Made by a program: the position numbers and the translations under genes
Source of the DNA: Georgenia satyanarayanai
Lineage (GTDB): Bacteria; Actinomycetota; Actinomycetes; Actinomycetales; Actinomycetaceae
Direction of reading: 5' to 3'
NCBI RefSeq assembly: GCF_900116375.1
Contig: NZ_UETB01000008.1
Span: 1-64,000, forward strand
Length of the DNA: 64,000 nucleotides
In this document: one piece after another, positions 37,173 to 46,070 of the stretch
Layout of the letters: each line of letters begins with the position of its first letter
How positions within the stretch are numbered: position 1 is the stretch's first letter
Notes under the pieces: model-generated
What the model saw: the letters and a program-made list of their open reading frames with translations, nothing else
Database searches by the model: none
Told to the model about the DNA's origin: nothing

Positions 37173-38173
37173 ACGTCGACCTCGTCATCATCGTCACCGC
37201 CCTGCTCGTCGTCGCCCCGTGCGCACTGCTCGGCTGCTTCCTCCTGCTGCGCCGCAGCGTCATGGTGGGGGACGCGATCTCCCACGCCGCCCTGCCCGGG
37301 ATCGTCCTCGCCTTCTTCCTCACCGGGTCCCTCGGGCCGCTCGCCGCGGTCGCCGGGGCCGCCGTGTTCGGGCTGCTCACCGTCGTCCTCGTCGACCTCC
37401 TCGAACGGAGCGGGACGGTGAGGGGCGACGCCGCCACCGGCATCGTCTTCACCGGGCTCTTCGCCCTCGGTGTCCTCCTCGTGGCCCGCTACGGCGGCAA
37501 CGTCCACCTCGACCTCGAGCACGTCCTCTTCGGTGAGATCGCCTTCGCGCCCCTGCACCTGCTCACGGTCGACGGGGTGAGTCTCGGACCGCGCTCCTGG
37601 TGGACCACCGGGACCGTCGCGGTCCTCGCCGTCGCCGTCGTCACGCTGCTCCACAAGGAGCTCAAGGTGACGACCTTCGACCCGGCGCTCGCCGCCGTCG
37701 TCGGCCTCTCCCCGGTGCTGGTCCACCACGTCCTCATGGCGCTCGTGTCCGTCACGGTCGTCGGTGCCTTCGACTCCGTGGGCGCGATCCTCGTCGTCGC
37801 CCTCCTCGCCGGGCCCGCGGCCACCGCGTACCTCCTCACCGACCGGCTCGGCCTCATGCTCGCGACGGCGCTCGCGGTCGGGGCCGTCGCCGTGCTCGTC
37901 GGGTACGGGCTCGCCGTCGTCGGGGACCTGTCGATCGCGGGGATGGTCGCGAGCGTCGTCGGCGTCCTCTTCCTCCTCGCGCTCCTCGCCGCGCCCCGCC
38001 ACGGGCTCGTCGGCGCCGCGGTGCTGCGCCGCCGGCGCCGCACGGTCCTGCGCCGTCGCCTCGTCGCCCACGCGCAGCGCGCCCTCGGCGGGGACGCGAC
38101 GACGGCGGAGCTCGCCGCCCGGCTGCAGTGGCCTGTCTCGCAGGTCGAGCGGGTGCGCGCTCGGCTAGACTGA
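37169..38173 (+). CDS. Mn/Zn ABC transporter permease, subunit 2, with C-terminal helical extension
   Basis: 334 aa ABC-3 family permease (RRSVMVGDAISHAALPGIVL and KELKVTTFDPALAAVVGL). After the last helix there is a cytoplasmic tail of about 55 residues (RRRLVAHAQRALGGDATTAE, then LAARLQWPVSQVERVRARLD) that reads as a helix-turn-helix-like winged fragment, as in TroD-type permeases. The tail might couple transport to regulation. ATG 37169 overlaps subunit 1 by 4 bp. This is the last gene of the transporter operon. Confidence 0.9.
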   Translation: MNVDLVIIVTALLVVAPCALLGCFLLLRRSVMVGDAISHAALPGIVLAFFLTGSLGPLAAVAGAAVFGLLTVVLVDLLERSGTVRGDAATGIVFTGLFALGVLLVARYGGNVHLDLEHVLFGEIAFAPLHLLTVDGVSLGPRSWWTTGTVAVLAVAVVTLLHKELKVTTFDPALAAVVGLSPVLVHHVLMALVSVTVVGAFDSVGAILVVALLAGPAATAYLLTDRLGLMLATALAVGAVAVLVGYGLAVVGDLSIAGMVASVVGVLFLLALLAAPRHGLVGAAVLRRRRRTVLRRRLVAHAQRALGGDATTAELAARLQWPVSQVERVRARLD

Positions 38174-38240
38174 GGTCCTCACAGGGTTCGCAGCGCTTCC
38201 GGGGTGGGAGGAGCGCGGTCCGATCCTCCGTGGAGACCGA

Positions 38241-39482
38241 TTGTCCGCCCTGTCCTCCTACCGCAGCCTTTTCTCGCTGACCGGTCCGCTCTACGTCGTC
38301 GTCGCGCTCGTCGCACGACTGCCCCTCGCCATGGCGCAGATGGGCACGCTCCTCCTCGTCGCCGAGGTGAGCGGCAGCTACGGCGGCGGTGGTGCCGCTG
38401 CCGGTGCCTTCGCCATCGTCAACGCGGTCGCCTCACCCGTCGCCGGCGCCCTCACCGACCGGATCGGGCAGCGACCCGTCCTCCTCGTCCAGTCGGCGGG
38501 TGGGGCGCTGACGCTCGTCGCGCTCGTCGTCCTCTCGGGACAGGACGTGCCGTGGCAGCTGCTCGCCGTGGTCAGCGGTGTCGCGGGCGTGTTTGTGCCG
38601 CAGATCGGGACGATGGCGCGGGTGCGCTGGCGTGAGCTGGCCAAGACCCGCGGCAAGGAGCGCTTCACGCTCCTGTCGACCGCCTTCTCCTACGAGGGCG
38701 CGGCCGACGAGGCCGGCTTCGTCCTGGGCCCCGCGATCGTCGGGACCATGGCTGCGCTCGTCTCCCCGGCCGGCGCGCTGCTCGTCGCCGCCGGCGGCCT
38801 GGCCGTCTTCGCGACGTGGTTCGCCGTCCACCCCACCGTCGAGCTCGTGCGCGGGCACCGCGGCGAGGGCGGGGCGAGCGGTCCCCGGGTGAGCCCGCTC
38901 CTCGTCGGCCTGGGCGCCGGGCAGCTCATCGTCGGCACGATCTTCGGCTCCGTCCAGGCGGGGACGACGGCGATGGCCACCGAGGCCGGCGAGCCCGGTC
39001 TCGCCGGGCTGCTCCACGCCGTCCTCGGCGTCGGCAGCGTCGTCGCCGGGCTCGCGATCGTCGTCCTGCCCGTGCGCTTCCGGCTCGCCGACCGGCTGCC
39101 GGTCTTCGCGGCGGGTCTGGCCGTGCTCACCCTGCCGCTGCTCGTCGTCGGCTCGCTGGGGGTGCTGGCTCCCGTGCTGGGCATCCTCGGTCTGGCCGTG
39201 GCGCCCTACATGATCACGCTGTACTCCGCGTGCGAGCGCGTCGTCGACCCGTCGCGGCTGGGTGCGGCGATGATGATCCTCGCCGCGGCCACGTCCCTGG
39301 GCTACGCGCTCGGCTCGAGCACGGCGGGCCGGCTGGCCGACGTCGCCGGCTACACGGGCGCCTACCGGGTCACCGTGGTCGCCGGCACCGTGGCACTGCT
39401 GCTGTCCCTCGTCCTGCGCGTCGCCCTGCACCGCGAGCGCCGCGCGCTGGAGGCGGCCGCGCCGAGCCTGCCGGTCGTCTAG
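38241..39482 (+). CDS. Major facilitator superfamily transporter
   Basis: 413 aa, 12 predicted helices. The MFS loop 2-3 motif is seen as SPVAGALTDRIGQRPVLLVQ, and a second-half equivalent is AGRLADVAGYTG. The substrate is unknown; it resembles drug or metabolite efflux proteins. The start is a TTG at 38241 with GGAG at 38232-38235; no ATG or GTG gives a full first helix. A TAGACT at 38166-38171, over the stop of the metal permease gene, may be its -10, leaving a leader of about 60 nt. Its end overlaps the convergent next gene by 4 bp. Confidence 0.85.
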   Translation: MSALSSYRSLFSLTGPLYVVVALVARLPLAMAQMGTLLLVAEVSGSYGGGGAAAGAFAIVNAVASPVAGALTDRIGQRPVLLVQSAGGALTLVALVVLSGQDVPWQLLAVVSGVAGVFVPQIGTMARVRWRELAKTRGKERFTLLSTAFSYEGAADEAGFVLGPAIVGTMAALVSPAGALLVAAGGLAVFATWFAVHPTVELVRGHRGEGGASGPRVSPLLVGLGAGQLIVGTIFGSVQAGTTAMATEAGEPGLAGLLHAVLGVGSVVAGLAIVVLPVRFRLADRLPVFAAGLAVLTLPLLVVGSLGVLAPVLGILGLAVAPYMITLYSACERVVDPSRLGAAMMILAAATSLGYALGSSTAGRLADVAGYTGAYRVTVVAGTVALLLSLVLRVALHRERRALEAAAPSLPVV

Positions 39483-40156
39483 CGCAGGGGCGCCGGGGTG
39501 ACCACCTCGCGCCACTGCTCCGCCGCCAGCGGCTCGTGCTGCTGCTCCTCGCGGCCGGCGAGGTGCTCGCACAGCGTGATCGCGTCGGCGAGCAGCTCGC
39601 GGAGCATCCCCGAGGGGTCGGGGACGCAGGCCGTGGCCAGTCCCACCGTCGCGATCTCGACGACGGCGGAGCCCGGGTGGTGCGCGCCCACCCCACCGAC
39701 CTGCTCGACGAAGGCGCGTGCCCACGTCTCCGCGAGCGGCACGGCGTCGAGCGCGCGGCGGCTCGCCGGGTGCAGGCCCGCCTCGCCCGTCCGCTCGGCG
39801 CGCCGGCGCTCGCAGCTGAGGATGCCCACCGCGAGGGCGCGCTGGTGGTGCTCGCTCACCACGGGCAGCGCCCGTGAGGCGGCGAGGAGCGTGAGCTCGT
39901 CGTCCCACCGCGGGTCCTCGCTGCGCAGCCCGATGACCGCCGGGATGAGCGTCGCCAGCCGTGGCCGCTCGGCGTCCTCGGTGAGGTCGTTGACGAGCCG
40001 TGCCAGGTGGGCGAGCAACGGATGGGTGCAGGCAGGCTTGTCGCTCCACCGCTCACCGGCCAGGTAGGAGGCCAGCTCCATGAAGCAGGCACCCCTGCGC
40101 GGACTGCGGTGCTTTCCCCGCGACAGCATGGGCAGGATCTCGATGTCGGCGTCCAC
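39479..40156 (-). CDS. Conserved actinobacterial protein of unknown function
   Basis: 225 aa, soluble, mostly helical. The N-terminal stretch SPRRGACFMELASYLAGERW followed by SDKPACTHPLLAHLARLVND is a pattern I associate with actinobacterial hypothetical proteins, but I can assign no function. Conserved-looking Cys24 and a later Cys-His pair (PACTHP) could bind metal; that is speculation. The GTG at 40156 has GAGGTGACGTC upstream. It overlaps the MFS gene by 4 bp tail to tail. Confidence 0.7.
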   Translation of the reverse strand: MDADIEILPMLSRGKHRSPRRGACFMELASYLAGERWSDKPACTHPLLAHLARLVNDLTEDAERPRLATLIPAVIGLRSEDPRWDDELTLLAASRALPVVSEHHQRALAVGILSCERRRAERTGEAGLHPASRRALDAVPLAETWARAFVEQVGGVGAHHPGSAVVEIATVGLATACVPDPSGMLRELLADAITLCEHLAGREEQQHEPLAAEQWREVVTPAPLR

Positions 40157-40199
40157 GACGTCACCTCACACTCTCGGCACCCGCTAAGTGTGGCCCCAG

Positions 40200-42233
40200 T
40201 CACACGGCGTCCGCAATCGCTACGGGGACCGGCGCGAGGAGGTCGAGGGTGAGGACCGCCTGGCCGCGCAGCTCGGACCGCGCGTCCGGCCGCAGGGTGT
40301 CCGGCCGGCGCGGGTTGTCCAGGTGCCGCAGCACGCGCTCCAGGACTCGGGCGGCGGCGTCCTCGCGGCCGCGGTCGAGCCGGTCCTGCGCCTGGTGCAG
40401 GGCGGTGGCGAGCTGGTGGGCGATCGGCCCGGCGACACCGCCGGAGGCGAGGTGTCGTTCCAGCGCGGCGTCCAGGCCCGCGAGCGCGTCCGCCGGCGCG
40501 GTGGGGACGGCGGAGCCGTCGGCGGTGACCCGCGTCCAGCCGTCCGTGACGACCGTCGCCCGGTCGGCGGGGTCCCAGTCGTCGACGACCGGGCCACCGT
40601 CGTCGACCACCCGCAGGTGCTCGACGTAGACGCCGCGGCCGGAGTAGAAGGTGTCGGTGGCGTAGCGCAGCCGCAGCAGGACGTCGCCGGTGAGGCCCGC
40701 GAGCTCGAAGCGGCCCTCCCACCAGCGGTCCTCGCCGTCACCGGACACGCCGTCCGTCGCGTCGCGGACCGCGTCCCCGGCGGCGACGGTGCCCGTCAGC
40801 GGCTGCCACGTGGCGCCGTCGTCCGTGGAGGCCTCGACGTGGAGGACGTCGGTCGGCTCGGTGTGGAACCACAGGTCGAGGAGGAGCTCGCCGTCGCCGG
40901 AGAGCGTGGCCGGCACGGTGAGACTGCGGTCGAGGAGGTCACCGATGCCCGAGTACCACGCGGCGCCGCGGGCGAAGCCGGTCATCGGGCGGGCCAGGCC
41001 GGCGGCACGGGCGACCGCGCGGCGCACGGGGTTGATGTTGCCCCAGTCGCGGCTCGGGTGGACCCGGTTGGTCATGAGGATCGCGATGGTCTCGGTGTGC
41101 GGGTCGATGACGAGGGACGTGCCGGTGTACCCGGTGTGCCCGGCCGACTCCGCGCTCGTGAGGACGTCGTGGTAGAACCACGCCTCCAGCTCGGGGCCGA
41201 GGCCGCGGTGCGAGGAGGAGAGCTGCCCGGTGTAGTCCCGCATCATCGTCTCGACCGTCGCGGCCTCCAGGACGCGCGACCCGTCGTAGCTGCCGCCGTT
41301 CAGCAGCATCTGCGCGAAGACCGCGACGTCGTCGGCGGTGGAGAAGACGCCGGCGTGCCCGGCGACACCGTTCAGGCGCCACGCGGCCTCGTCGTGGACG
41401 ACGCCGTGGACGAGCCCCCGCGCCGGAGTCGCCTGGTACTCCGTGGCCGCGATGCGCGGCAGCAGCTCGGCCGGCGGGTTGTACATCGTGTCGCCCATGC
41501 CCAGCGGGCCGGTGATGTGCTCGGCGACGTAGCTGTCGAGGCCCTGGCCGGAGACCCGCTCGACGATCTCACCCAGCGTGATGAGCCCGAGGTCGCTGTA
41601 GAGGTACCCCGTCCCGGGCGTGCTCGTCGGCGTGACGTCCCAGACCCGCTGGAGCGCGGCGGTCTCGTCCGGTGCGCTCCACAGGTTGATCCACGCCGGC
41701 AGGCCGGCGGTGTGGGTGAGGAGCTGCTGGACGGTGATGGCCTCCTTGCCGTTCGCGGCGAACGCGGGGACGTAGGAGGCGGCGGTGTCGGCGAGGTCCA
41801 CCTCGCCGGCCTCGACGAGCTGCATGACGGCGACGGCGGTGAAGAGCTTGGACAGTGAGGCGAGGTCGAAGATCGTGTCGGTGCGCATCTCGACCTGCTC
41901 CTCGGCGGGCAGCTCGGTGGTCGCGTCCGCCCACCGCACCGCGTGACCGACCGCGGTGCGCTCGACGACGACGCCCTCGGCGGCGACGAGCGCCACCGCA
42001 CCGGGGTAGAACGGCGTCGGCTCGCGGGTGAGCCCGTCGCGGAGTGCGGGCTCGATCTGCTCGAGCTCGCGGGCGACGAGCCCGACCTCCTCCGCGGTGC
42101 CGTCCCGCAGCACCCGCTCGGGCGCCCCCGCCCGGTCCCACCCCATCCGGTCGTCCTGTGCGCCGGCGGCGGGGAGCACCGCCCCGGCGACCATGACGCT
42201 CAACGTCGCACCGACAGCAAGCAACCTGCGCAT
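40200..42233 (-). CDS. Secreted beta-lactamase-family serine hydrolase with C-terminal FIMAH-like domain
   Basis: 677 aa. A Sec signal peptide (RRLLAVGATLSVMVAGAVLP, ending AAGA) precedes a class C beta-lactamase/esterase fold (about 45-400): S126-L-S-K129 in DLASLSKLFTA, Tyr212 in LYSDLG, and a later HTGYTGTS. A beta-rich region (about 440-580; VEASTDDGATWQPL) follows. The last ~80 residues (GGVAGPIAHQLATALHQAQD, then RHLDNPRRPD) look like a FIMAH domain. It probably cleaves peptides, esters or peptidoglycan-type substrates outside the cell; true beta-lactamase activity is not implied. ATG 42233 has GGGAGGGG upstream. Confidence 0.85.
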   Translation of the reverse strand: MRRLLAVGATLSVMVAGAVLPAAGAQDDRMGWDRAGAPERVLRDGTAEEVGLVARELEQIEPALRDGLTREPTPFYPGAVALVAAEGVVVERTAVGHAVRWADATTELPAEEQVEMRTDTIFDLASLSKLFTAVAVMQLVEAGEVDLADTAASYVPAFAANGKEAITVQQLLTHTAGLPAWINLWSAPDETAALQRVWDVTPTSTPGTGYLYSDLGLITLGEIVERVSGQGLDSYVAEHITGPLGMGDTMYNPPAELLPRIAATEYQATPARGLVHGVVHDEAAWRLNGVAGHAGVFSTADDVAVFAQMLLNGGSYDGSRVLEAATVETMMRDYTGQLSSSHRGLGPELEAWFYHDVLTSAESAGHTGYTGTSLVIDPHTETIAILMTNRVHPSRDWGNINPVRRAVARAAGLARPMTGFARGAAWYSGIGDLLDRSLTVPATLSGDGELLLDLWFHTEPTDVLHVEASTDDGATWQPLTGTVAAGDAVRDATDGVSGDGEDRWWEGRFELAGLTGDVLLRLRYATDTFYSGRGVYVEHLRVVDDGGPVVDDWDPADRATVVTDGWTRVTADGSAVPTAPADALAGLDAALERHLASGGVAGPIAHQLATALHQAQDRLDRGREDAAARVLERVLRHLDNPRRPDTLRPDARSELRGQAVLTLDLLAPVPVAIADAV

Positions 42234-42342
42234 GACGTACCCCTCCCGTAGGTCCCGGCGTCCTCGCCGGCACCGCCCACTGTGACGAACCGACGAGGGC
42301 TGCGTCAAGGGTTGACGTGTGGTGCGCCGTCCTGCAAAGGAG

Positions 42343-44082
42343 TTACGGGCGGGGAACGTTGCGGAGGTTGGAGCGTGCCATCGCCATGACCTCACCGGAG
42401 CCGCCACCGAAGATCTGCTTGGTCATCGACGTCGCGAAGCCGCGCACCTGGCCCGCCGAGATGCTCGGGGGGATCGACAGGGCGTTCGGGTCGGTCATCA
42501 CCTCCACGAGCACCGGTCCACGCCGGTCGAAGGCATCCCGGAAGGCGCCGGACAGCTCGCGCGGGTCCTCGACGCGCAGGGAGGGGATGTCCAGCGCCTG
42601 CGCCAGACGGCTGTAGTCGACGGCGGGGGACTCGGTCGCGTGGTGGGGCAGGCCCTCGACGAGCATCTCGAGCTTGACCATCCCGAGGGAGGCGTTGTTG
42701 AAGACGACGACGGTGACCGGCAGGTCGTAGTGCCGCAGCGTGACGAGCTCGCCCAGGAGCATCGACAGCCCGCCGTCACCGGCCAGGGCCACGACCTGGC
42801 GGCCGGGGTCGGCGAAGGCGGCCCCGATCGCGTGCGGCAGCGCGTTGGCCATCGAGCCGTGGATGAAGGAGCCGATGACCCGCCGTCGCCCGTTCGGCGT
42901 GAGGTAGCGCGCCGCCCACACGTTGTTCATCCCGGTGTCCACCGTGAAGACGGTGTCCGGGCCGGCGGCCTCGTCCAGCCGCACGGCCGCGTACTCGGGG
43001 TGGATGGGCCGGTGCTTGTCGACCTTGCGGGTGTACGCGCCGACGACCTTCGTCATGACCTTCTCGTGGCGCTTGCGCATGTCCTTGAGGAAGGCACGCG
43101 ACTTCTTGCGTCGCACGAGCGGCAGCAGCATGCGCAGTGTGGCGCCGACGTCGCCGTGGACGGGCACGTCCAGGCGGGTGCGCCGCCCCAGGTGGGTGAC
43201 GTCGACGTCGATCTGGGCGGTGCGCACGTCGGCCGGCAGGAAGTCGGTGTACGGGAAGTCGGTGCCGACGAGGACGAGCAGGTCGGCCCCCTCCATCGCG
43301 TCCTGGCAGGCGCCGTAGCCGAGCAGGCCCGACATCCCGACGTCGTATGGGTTGTCGTACTGGATGACCTCCTTGCCGCGCAGCGAGTGGCCCACCGGTG
43401 CACCCACCTGCTCCGCCAGGGCGAGGACCTCCGCGCGCGCCCCCCTGGCCCCGGCGCCGACGAAGAGTGTCACCTTGCGCGCAGCGTTGACCGCCTCGGC
43501 GAGGGCGGCGACGTCCGCCTCGGCCGGCACGAGGGTGGCCGCCCCGGTGGCCGGCACGAGGTGCTGACCGTCGTCGTCGATCTCGGCGTCGGCGACGTCG
43601 CCGGGCAACGTGAGGACGGCGACGCCGGGCGTGCCGACGGCGTGCTGGATCGCGCTGCGCGTGACGCGCGGGAGCTGGGCGGGGGTGGTGATCAGCTCGG
43701 AGAAGACCGAGGCCTCCGTGAAGAGGCGGTCGGGGTGGGTCTCCTGGAAGAACTGCGTCCCGATCTCGCTGCTCTGGATGTGCGAGGCGATCGCGAGCAC
43801 GGGCAGGCGCGAGCGGTTGGCGTCGTACAGCCCGTTGATGAGGTGGAGGTTGCCCGGCCCGGCGGACCCGGCGCAGACGGCGAGCCGGCCGGTCACCTCG
43901 GCCTCGCCGGCCGCGGCGAAGGCCGCCGCCTCCTCGTGGCGGACGTGGACCCACTCGATGCCCTCGGTGCGGCGCACGGCGTCGACGACCGGGTTGAGGG
44001 AGTCCCCGACGATGCCGTAGATGCGCTCGACGCCGGCGGCGGCGAGCTGGCGGACGAGGTGCTCGGCGATGCTCGTGGCCAT
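42343..44082 (-). CDS. poxB: Pyruvate oxidase / pyruvate:quinone dehydrogenase-type ThDP enzyme
   Basis: 579 aa in three parts typical of ThDP enzymes. The PYR domain has GIVGDSLNPVVDAVRR and the glutamate in VRHEEAAAFAAAGEAE. A central FAD-binding domain follows. The PP domain has the ThDP motif LAGDGGLSMLLGELVTLRHY, ending with VFNNASLGMVK. It oxidises pyruvate to acetate and CO2, passing electrons to quinone. The short C-terminal tail carries basic residues (KQIFGGGSGEVMAMARSNLR), and membrane association via this end, as in E. coli PoxB, is possible. ATG 44082 follows GAAGGAGCC. Acetolactate synthase is excluded by the PoxB-like PYR start. Confidence 0.88.
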   Translation of the reverse strand: MATSIAEHLVRQLAAAGVERIYGIVGDSLNPVVDAVRRTEGIEWVHVRHEEAAAFAAAGEAEVTGRLAVCAGSAGPGNLHLINGLYDANRSRLPVLAIASHIQSSEIGTQFFQETHPDRLFTEASVFSELITTPAQLPRVTRSAIQHAVGTPGVAVLTLPGDVADAEIDDDGQHLVPATGAATLVPAEADVAALAEAVNAARKVTLFVGAGARGARAEVLALAEQVGAPVGHSLRGKEVIQYDNPYDVGMSGLLGYGACQDAMEGADLLVLVGTDFPYTDFLPADVRTAQIDVDVTHLGRRTRLDVPVHGDVGATLRMLLPLVRRKKSRAFLKDMRKRHEKVMTKVVGAYTRKVDKHRPIHPEYAAVRLDEAAGPDTVFTVDTGMNNVWAARYLTPNGRRRVIGSFIHGSMANALPHAIGAAFADPGRQVVALAGDGGLSMLLGELVTLRHYDLPVTVVVFNNASLGMVKLEMLVEGLPHHATESPAVDYSRLAQALDIPSLRVEDPRELSGAFRDAFDRRGPVLVEVMTDPNALSIPPSISAGQVRGFATSMTKQIFGGGSGEVMAMARSNLRNVPRP

Positions 44083-44271
44083 GGGGGCTCCTTCGGCAGG
44101 GGGCGGGAACCTCGATGGTCGCCTGCGTGCGCCCGTCTCGCAGGTCGAGGGACGCCGCGGCCCGCGCGCCACTGTCGCGGCCGGTGAGCTGCCGACGCTC
44201 TCGACCCCGCGAGCGTGGGTGGCCGACCACGTGCTTCGGTGCTGGACCGGGGGGCAGCGTCGAGGAACGGA

Positions 44272-44589
44272 TCAGCCGCCGATGATGACCGTCGGGCAGC
44301 CGGGGCCTGGCGCGATCGGCGTGCCGTGCATCGACAGGTCGCCCAGGCGCGCGGCGGGGAAGTTGCCGATGAGGACGGTCATGCTGCCCATCGCGATCCC
44401 GTTGGGGGCGGGGGAGACGCACGCGATGCCGCCGGGCATCGAGTTCGCGACCGCCGCGGGCATCCCGCCGATGAGCACGGTGAGTACCGCCGCCGCCGGC
44501 GTGACCGGCCCGCCCACGTGCGGCTTGGGGCCGTCGAACAGCGGGCACAGCGCGCTGTCGCCCGCGCGGAGGGCCGGTCCTACGGGCAC
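44272..44589 (-). CDS. PAAR-domain spike-tip protein
   Basis: 105 aa. Gly/Pro-rich repeats VTPAAAVLTVLIGGMPAAVA and SMTVLIGNFPAARLGDLSMH, with the metal-binding His/Cys set in the family positions (ALCP, HVGG, IACV, MHGT, GCPT). PAAR proteins form the sharpened tip of the spike in contractile injection systems. Its gene lies 3 bp after the membrane-protein gene on the same strand, divergent from the rest of the eCIS locus. GTG start at 44589 with GAGGAC upstream. No toxin extension is fused. Confidence 0.9.
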   Translation of the reverse strand: MPVGPALRAGDSALCPLFDGPKPHVGGPVTPAAAVLTVLIGGMPAAVANSMPGGIACVSPAPNGIAMGSMTVLIGNFPAARLGDLSMHGTPIAPGPGCPTVIIGG

Positions 44590-44592
44590 CGC

Positions 44593-45909
44593 TCAGTCCT
44601 CGACGGGCTGGAGGAGGGTGCCGCCGTAGAGCACCGAGGTGTCGCAGGTGGTGGGCGGCGGGTCCTGGGCCGGAGGGACTCCGACCTCGTCGCAACGGAC
44701 CGTCATCACCAGCTCGGCGCCCTCTCCGGCGACGATCGGCTCCTGGAAGTGGTAGTCGACGCTGCGGAAGTTCTCCAGCGCGAGGTCCAGGAGCGTGCGT
44801 CCCTCCAGGGTCACCTCGACGCGCCCGAAGTCGCCCTGCGGGTTGCTCAGCACGAAGTCGGTGAGGCGGACCGTCCCCTCGGCGGGGACGACGAAGGACT
44901 CCGGTGACTGGGTGGCCCCCGGGGGCGTGTTGACCTGGAAGCGGTCGGCGACCGGGACGACGAGGTCGTCCAGGGTCGGGGAGCCCACCAGCTCGTTCGC
45001 CTCGACGGCGGCGGTGCCGGCCTCGGTCGCCGCGCCCTGCGCGGCCTGCGCGGCGTTGGACGCCTGCGCGGCCTCCTCGCCGGCCTGCTGCGCCGCGACG
45101 GCGGCCTCCTGGGCGGCCTCGTTCGCCGCGGCGACGTCCTCCTCGACGGCTCGCTCCGCCGTCGACACGATGGTGGGGCGCAGGACGAGGAACCACAGCG
45201 CGGCGAGGAGGAGCAGCAGGCCGAGGAGAGCGAGCAGCGCCTTGAGGAACCACGGCGGCAGGAGCGCCTCCTGCAGGTGGGTGCCCTCGAGCGTGACCGG
45301 CGTCGTCTCCTCGGTGTGGACGGTGAGGGAGAAGGGGTGCGTGACGGAGGCCCCGCGCCAGATGCGGGTACGCGGGCTCACCCGCAGGTCGGCGAAGGCC
45401 GCCTCTCCGGGCGGGACGGTGAGTGCCGGGGGTCGCGCCTCCACCTTGAGGGCGTCCTGGTCGGGGGCGTCCAGGCGGACGGTGACCGGGACGTTGCCCC
45501 GGTTGTCCACGGCCACGTGGTGCGTGGCCCCGCGCCGGCCGCGGGAGGTGCGGGGAACCAGCTCGGCGGTGGTCTCGAGGAACGGCAGGACCTCGACCAT
45601 TCCCTCGGGGACGACGGCCTGGTCGGGGTGCTCGGTGGGCACCACCCGCACGCCGAAGCTCAGCTGTCCCGCCGGCACGGACGCGGATCGGGGGGGCGCG
45701 AAGGAGATCGTCGCCGTCGTCTCCGTGCCGGGGAACAGGCCGGTGATCTCGGCGGGCTCCACGGAGGTCCACGCGCCCGGCACCCCGAGCACCTCGATCC
45801 GGTAGCCCTCGACGATCTCGCCGTCGTTGCGGATCTGGAGGGGCACCTGCTCCACGGCGCCGGCCGTCAGCTGGACGGAGGGGCGCTCCAGGCGCGCGGT
45901 CGTGGTCAT
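44593..45909 (-). CDS. eCIS-associated single-pass membrane protein with Ig-like N-terminal domains
   Basis: 438 aa. Residues 1 to about 205 hold two immunoglobulin-like beta domains (VPLQIRNDGEIVEGYRIEVL; VAVDNRGNVPVTVRLDAPDQ). One membrane helix follows (about 218-242; LKALLALLGLLLLLAALWFL). A long Ala/Glu coiled coil (EEDVAAANEAAQEAAVAAQQ) then leads to a C-terminal beta domain with cysteines. Absence of a signal peptide suggests the N-terminal Ig domains face the cytoplasm and the coiled coil is outside, or the reverse. Operonic with PAAR, it could dock the injection particle at the membrane, an inference. The ATG lies 7 nt after TACCGT, so it is probably leaderless. Confidence 0.75.
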   Translation of the reverse strand: MTTTARLERPSVQLTAGAVEQVPLQIRNDGEIVEGYRIEVLGVPGAWTSVEPAEITGLFPGTETTATISFAPPRSASVPAGQLSFGVRVVPTEHPDQAVVPEGMVEVLPFLETTAELVPRTSRGRRGATHHVAVDNRGNVPVTVRLDAPDQDALKVEARPPALTVPPGEAAFADLRVSPRTRIWRGASVTHPFSLTVHTEETTPVTLEGTHLQEALLPPWFLKALLALLGLLLLLAALWFLVLRPTIVSTAERAVEEDVAAANEAAQEAAVAAQQAGEEAAQASNAAQAAQGAATEAGTAAVEANELVGSPTLDDLVVPVADRFQVNTPPGATQSPESFVVPAEGTVRLTDFVLSNPQGDFGRVEVTLEGRTLLDLALENFRSVDYHFQEPIVAGEGAELVMTVRCDEVGVPPAQDPPPTTCDTSVLYGGTLLQPVED

Positions 45910-45916
45910 GGCCCAG

Positions 45917-46038
45917 ACGGTACGACCGGCGAAGACGCGTCCCTGAGGGCGAAACGGCGGCTCGCGGGGCAGCGGTTCTGCCCGTTGAGTCCGCGTTGAG
46001 TGCACGAAGAGTCCTCAGCGGGACAGTGTCCCGGACAC
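45917..46038. promoter_or_regulatory. Divergent eCIS control region with two overlapping palindromes
   Basis: The 161-bp gap between the membrane-protein and LuxR genes contains a minus-strand -10 TACCGT (45917-45922), two GTTGAGT direct repeats 11 bp apart (45984 and 45995), and two overlapping perfect palindromes, GGGACAGTGTCCC (46020-46032) and GTGTCCCGGACAC (46026-46038). The palindromes lie 33-51 bp before the LuxR start and are likely binding sites for a dimeric regulator, possibly the LuxR protein itself. Confidence 0.55.
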
Positions 46039-46070
46039 GGCGGCGCGGCCGTGCTGGGGTGGAGGAGGAC

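Noticed and set aside
40200-42233. A true beta-lactamase resistance gene
   Set aside because: The SxxK fold is shared with esterases and peptidases, the second motif is YSD rather than YxN, and the large C-terminal additions are unlike resistance enzymes.
42303-42317. CGTCAA-GGG-TTGACG palindrome upstream of the beta-lactamase-family gene
   Set aside because: Arms of 6 bp only. TTGACG on the minus strand may be a -35 (with CACAGT 18 bp on), but evidence is too thin to list it as an operator.
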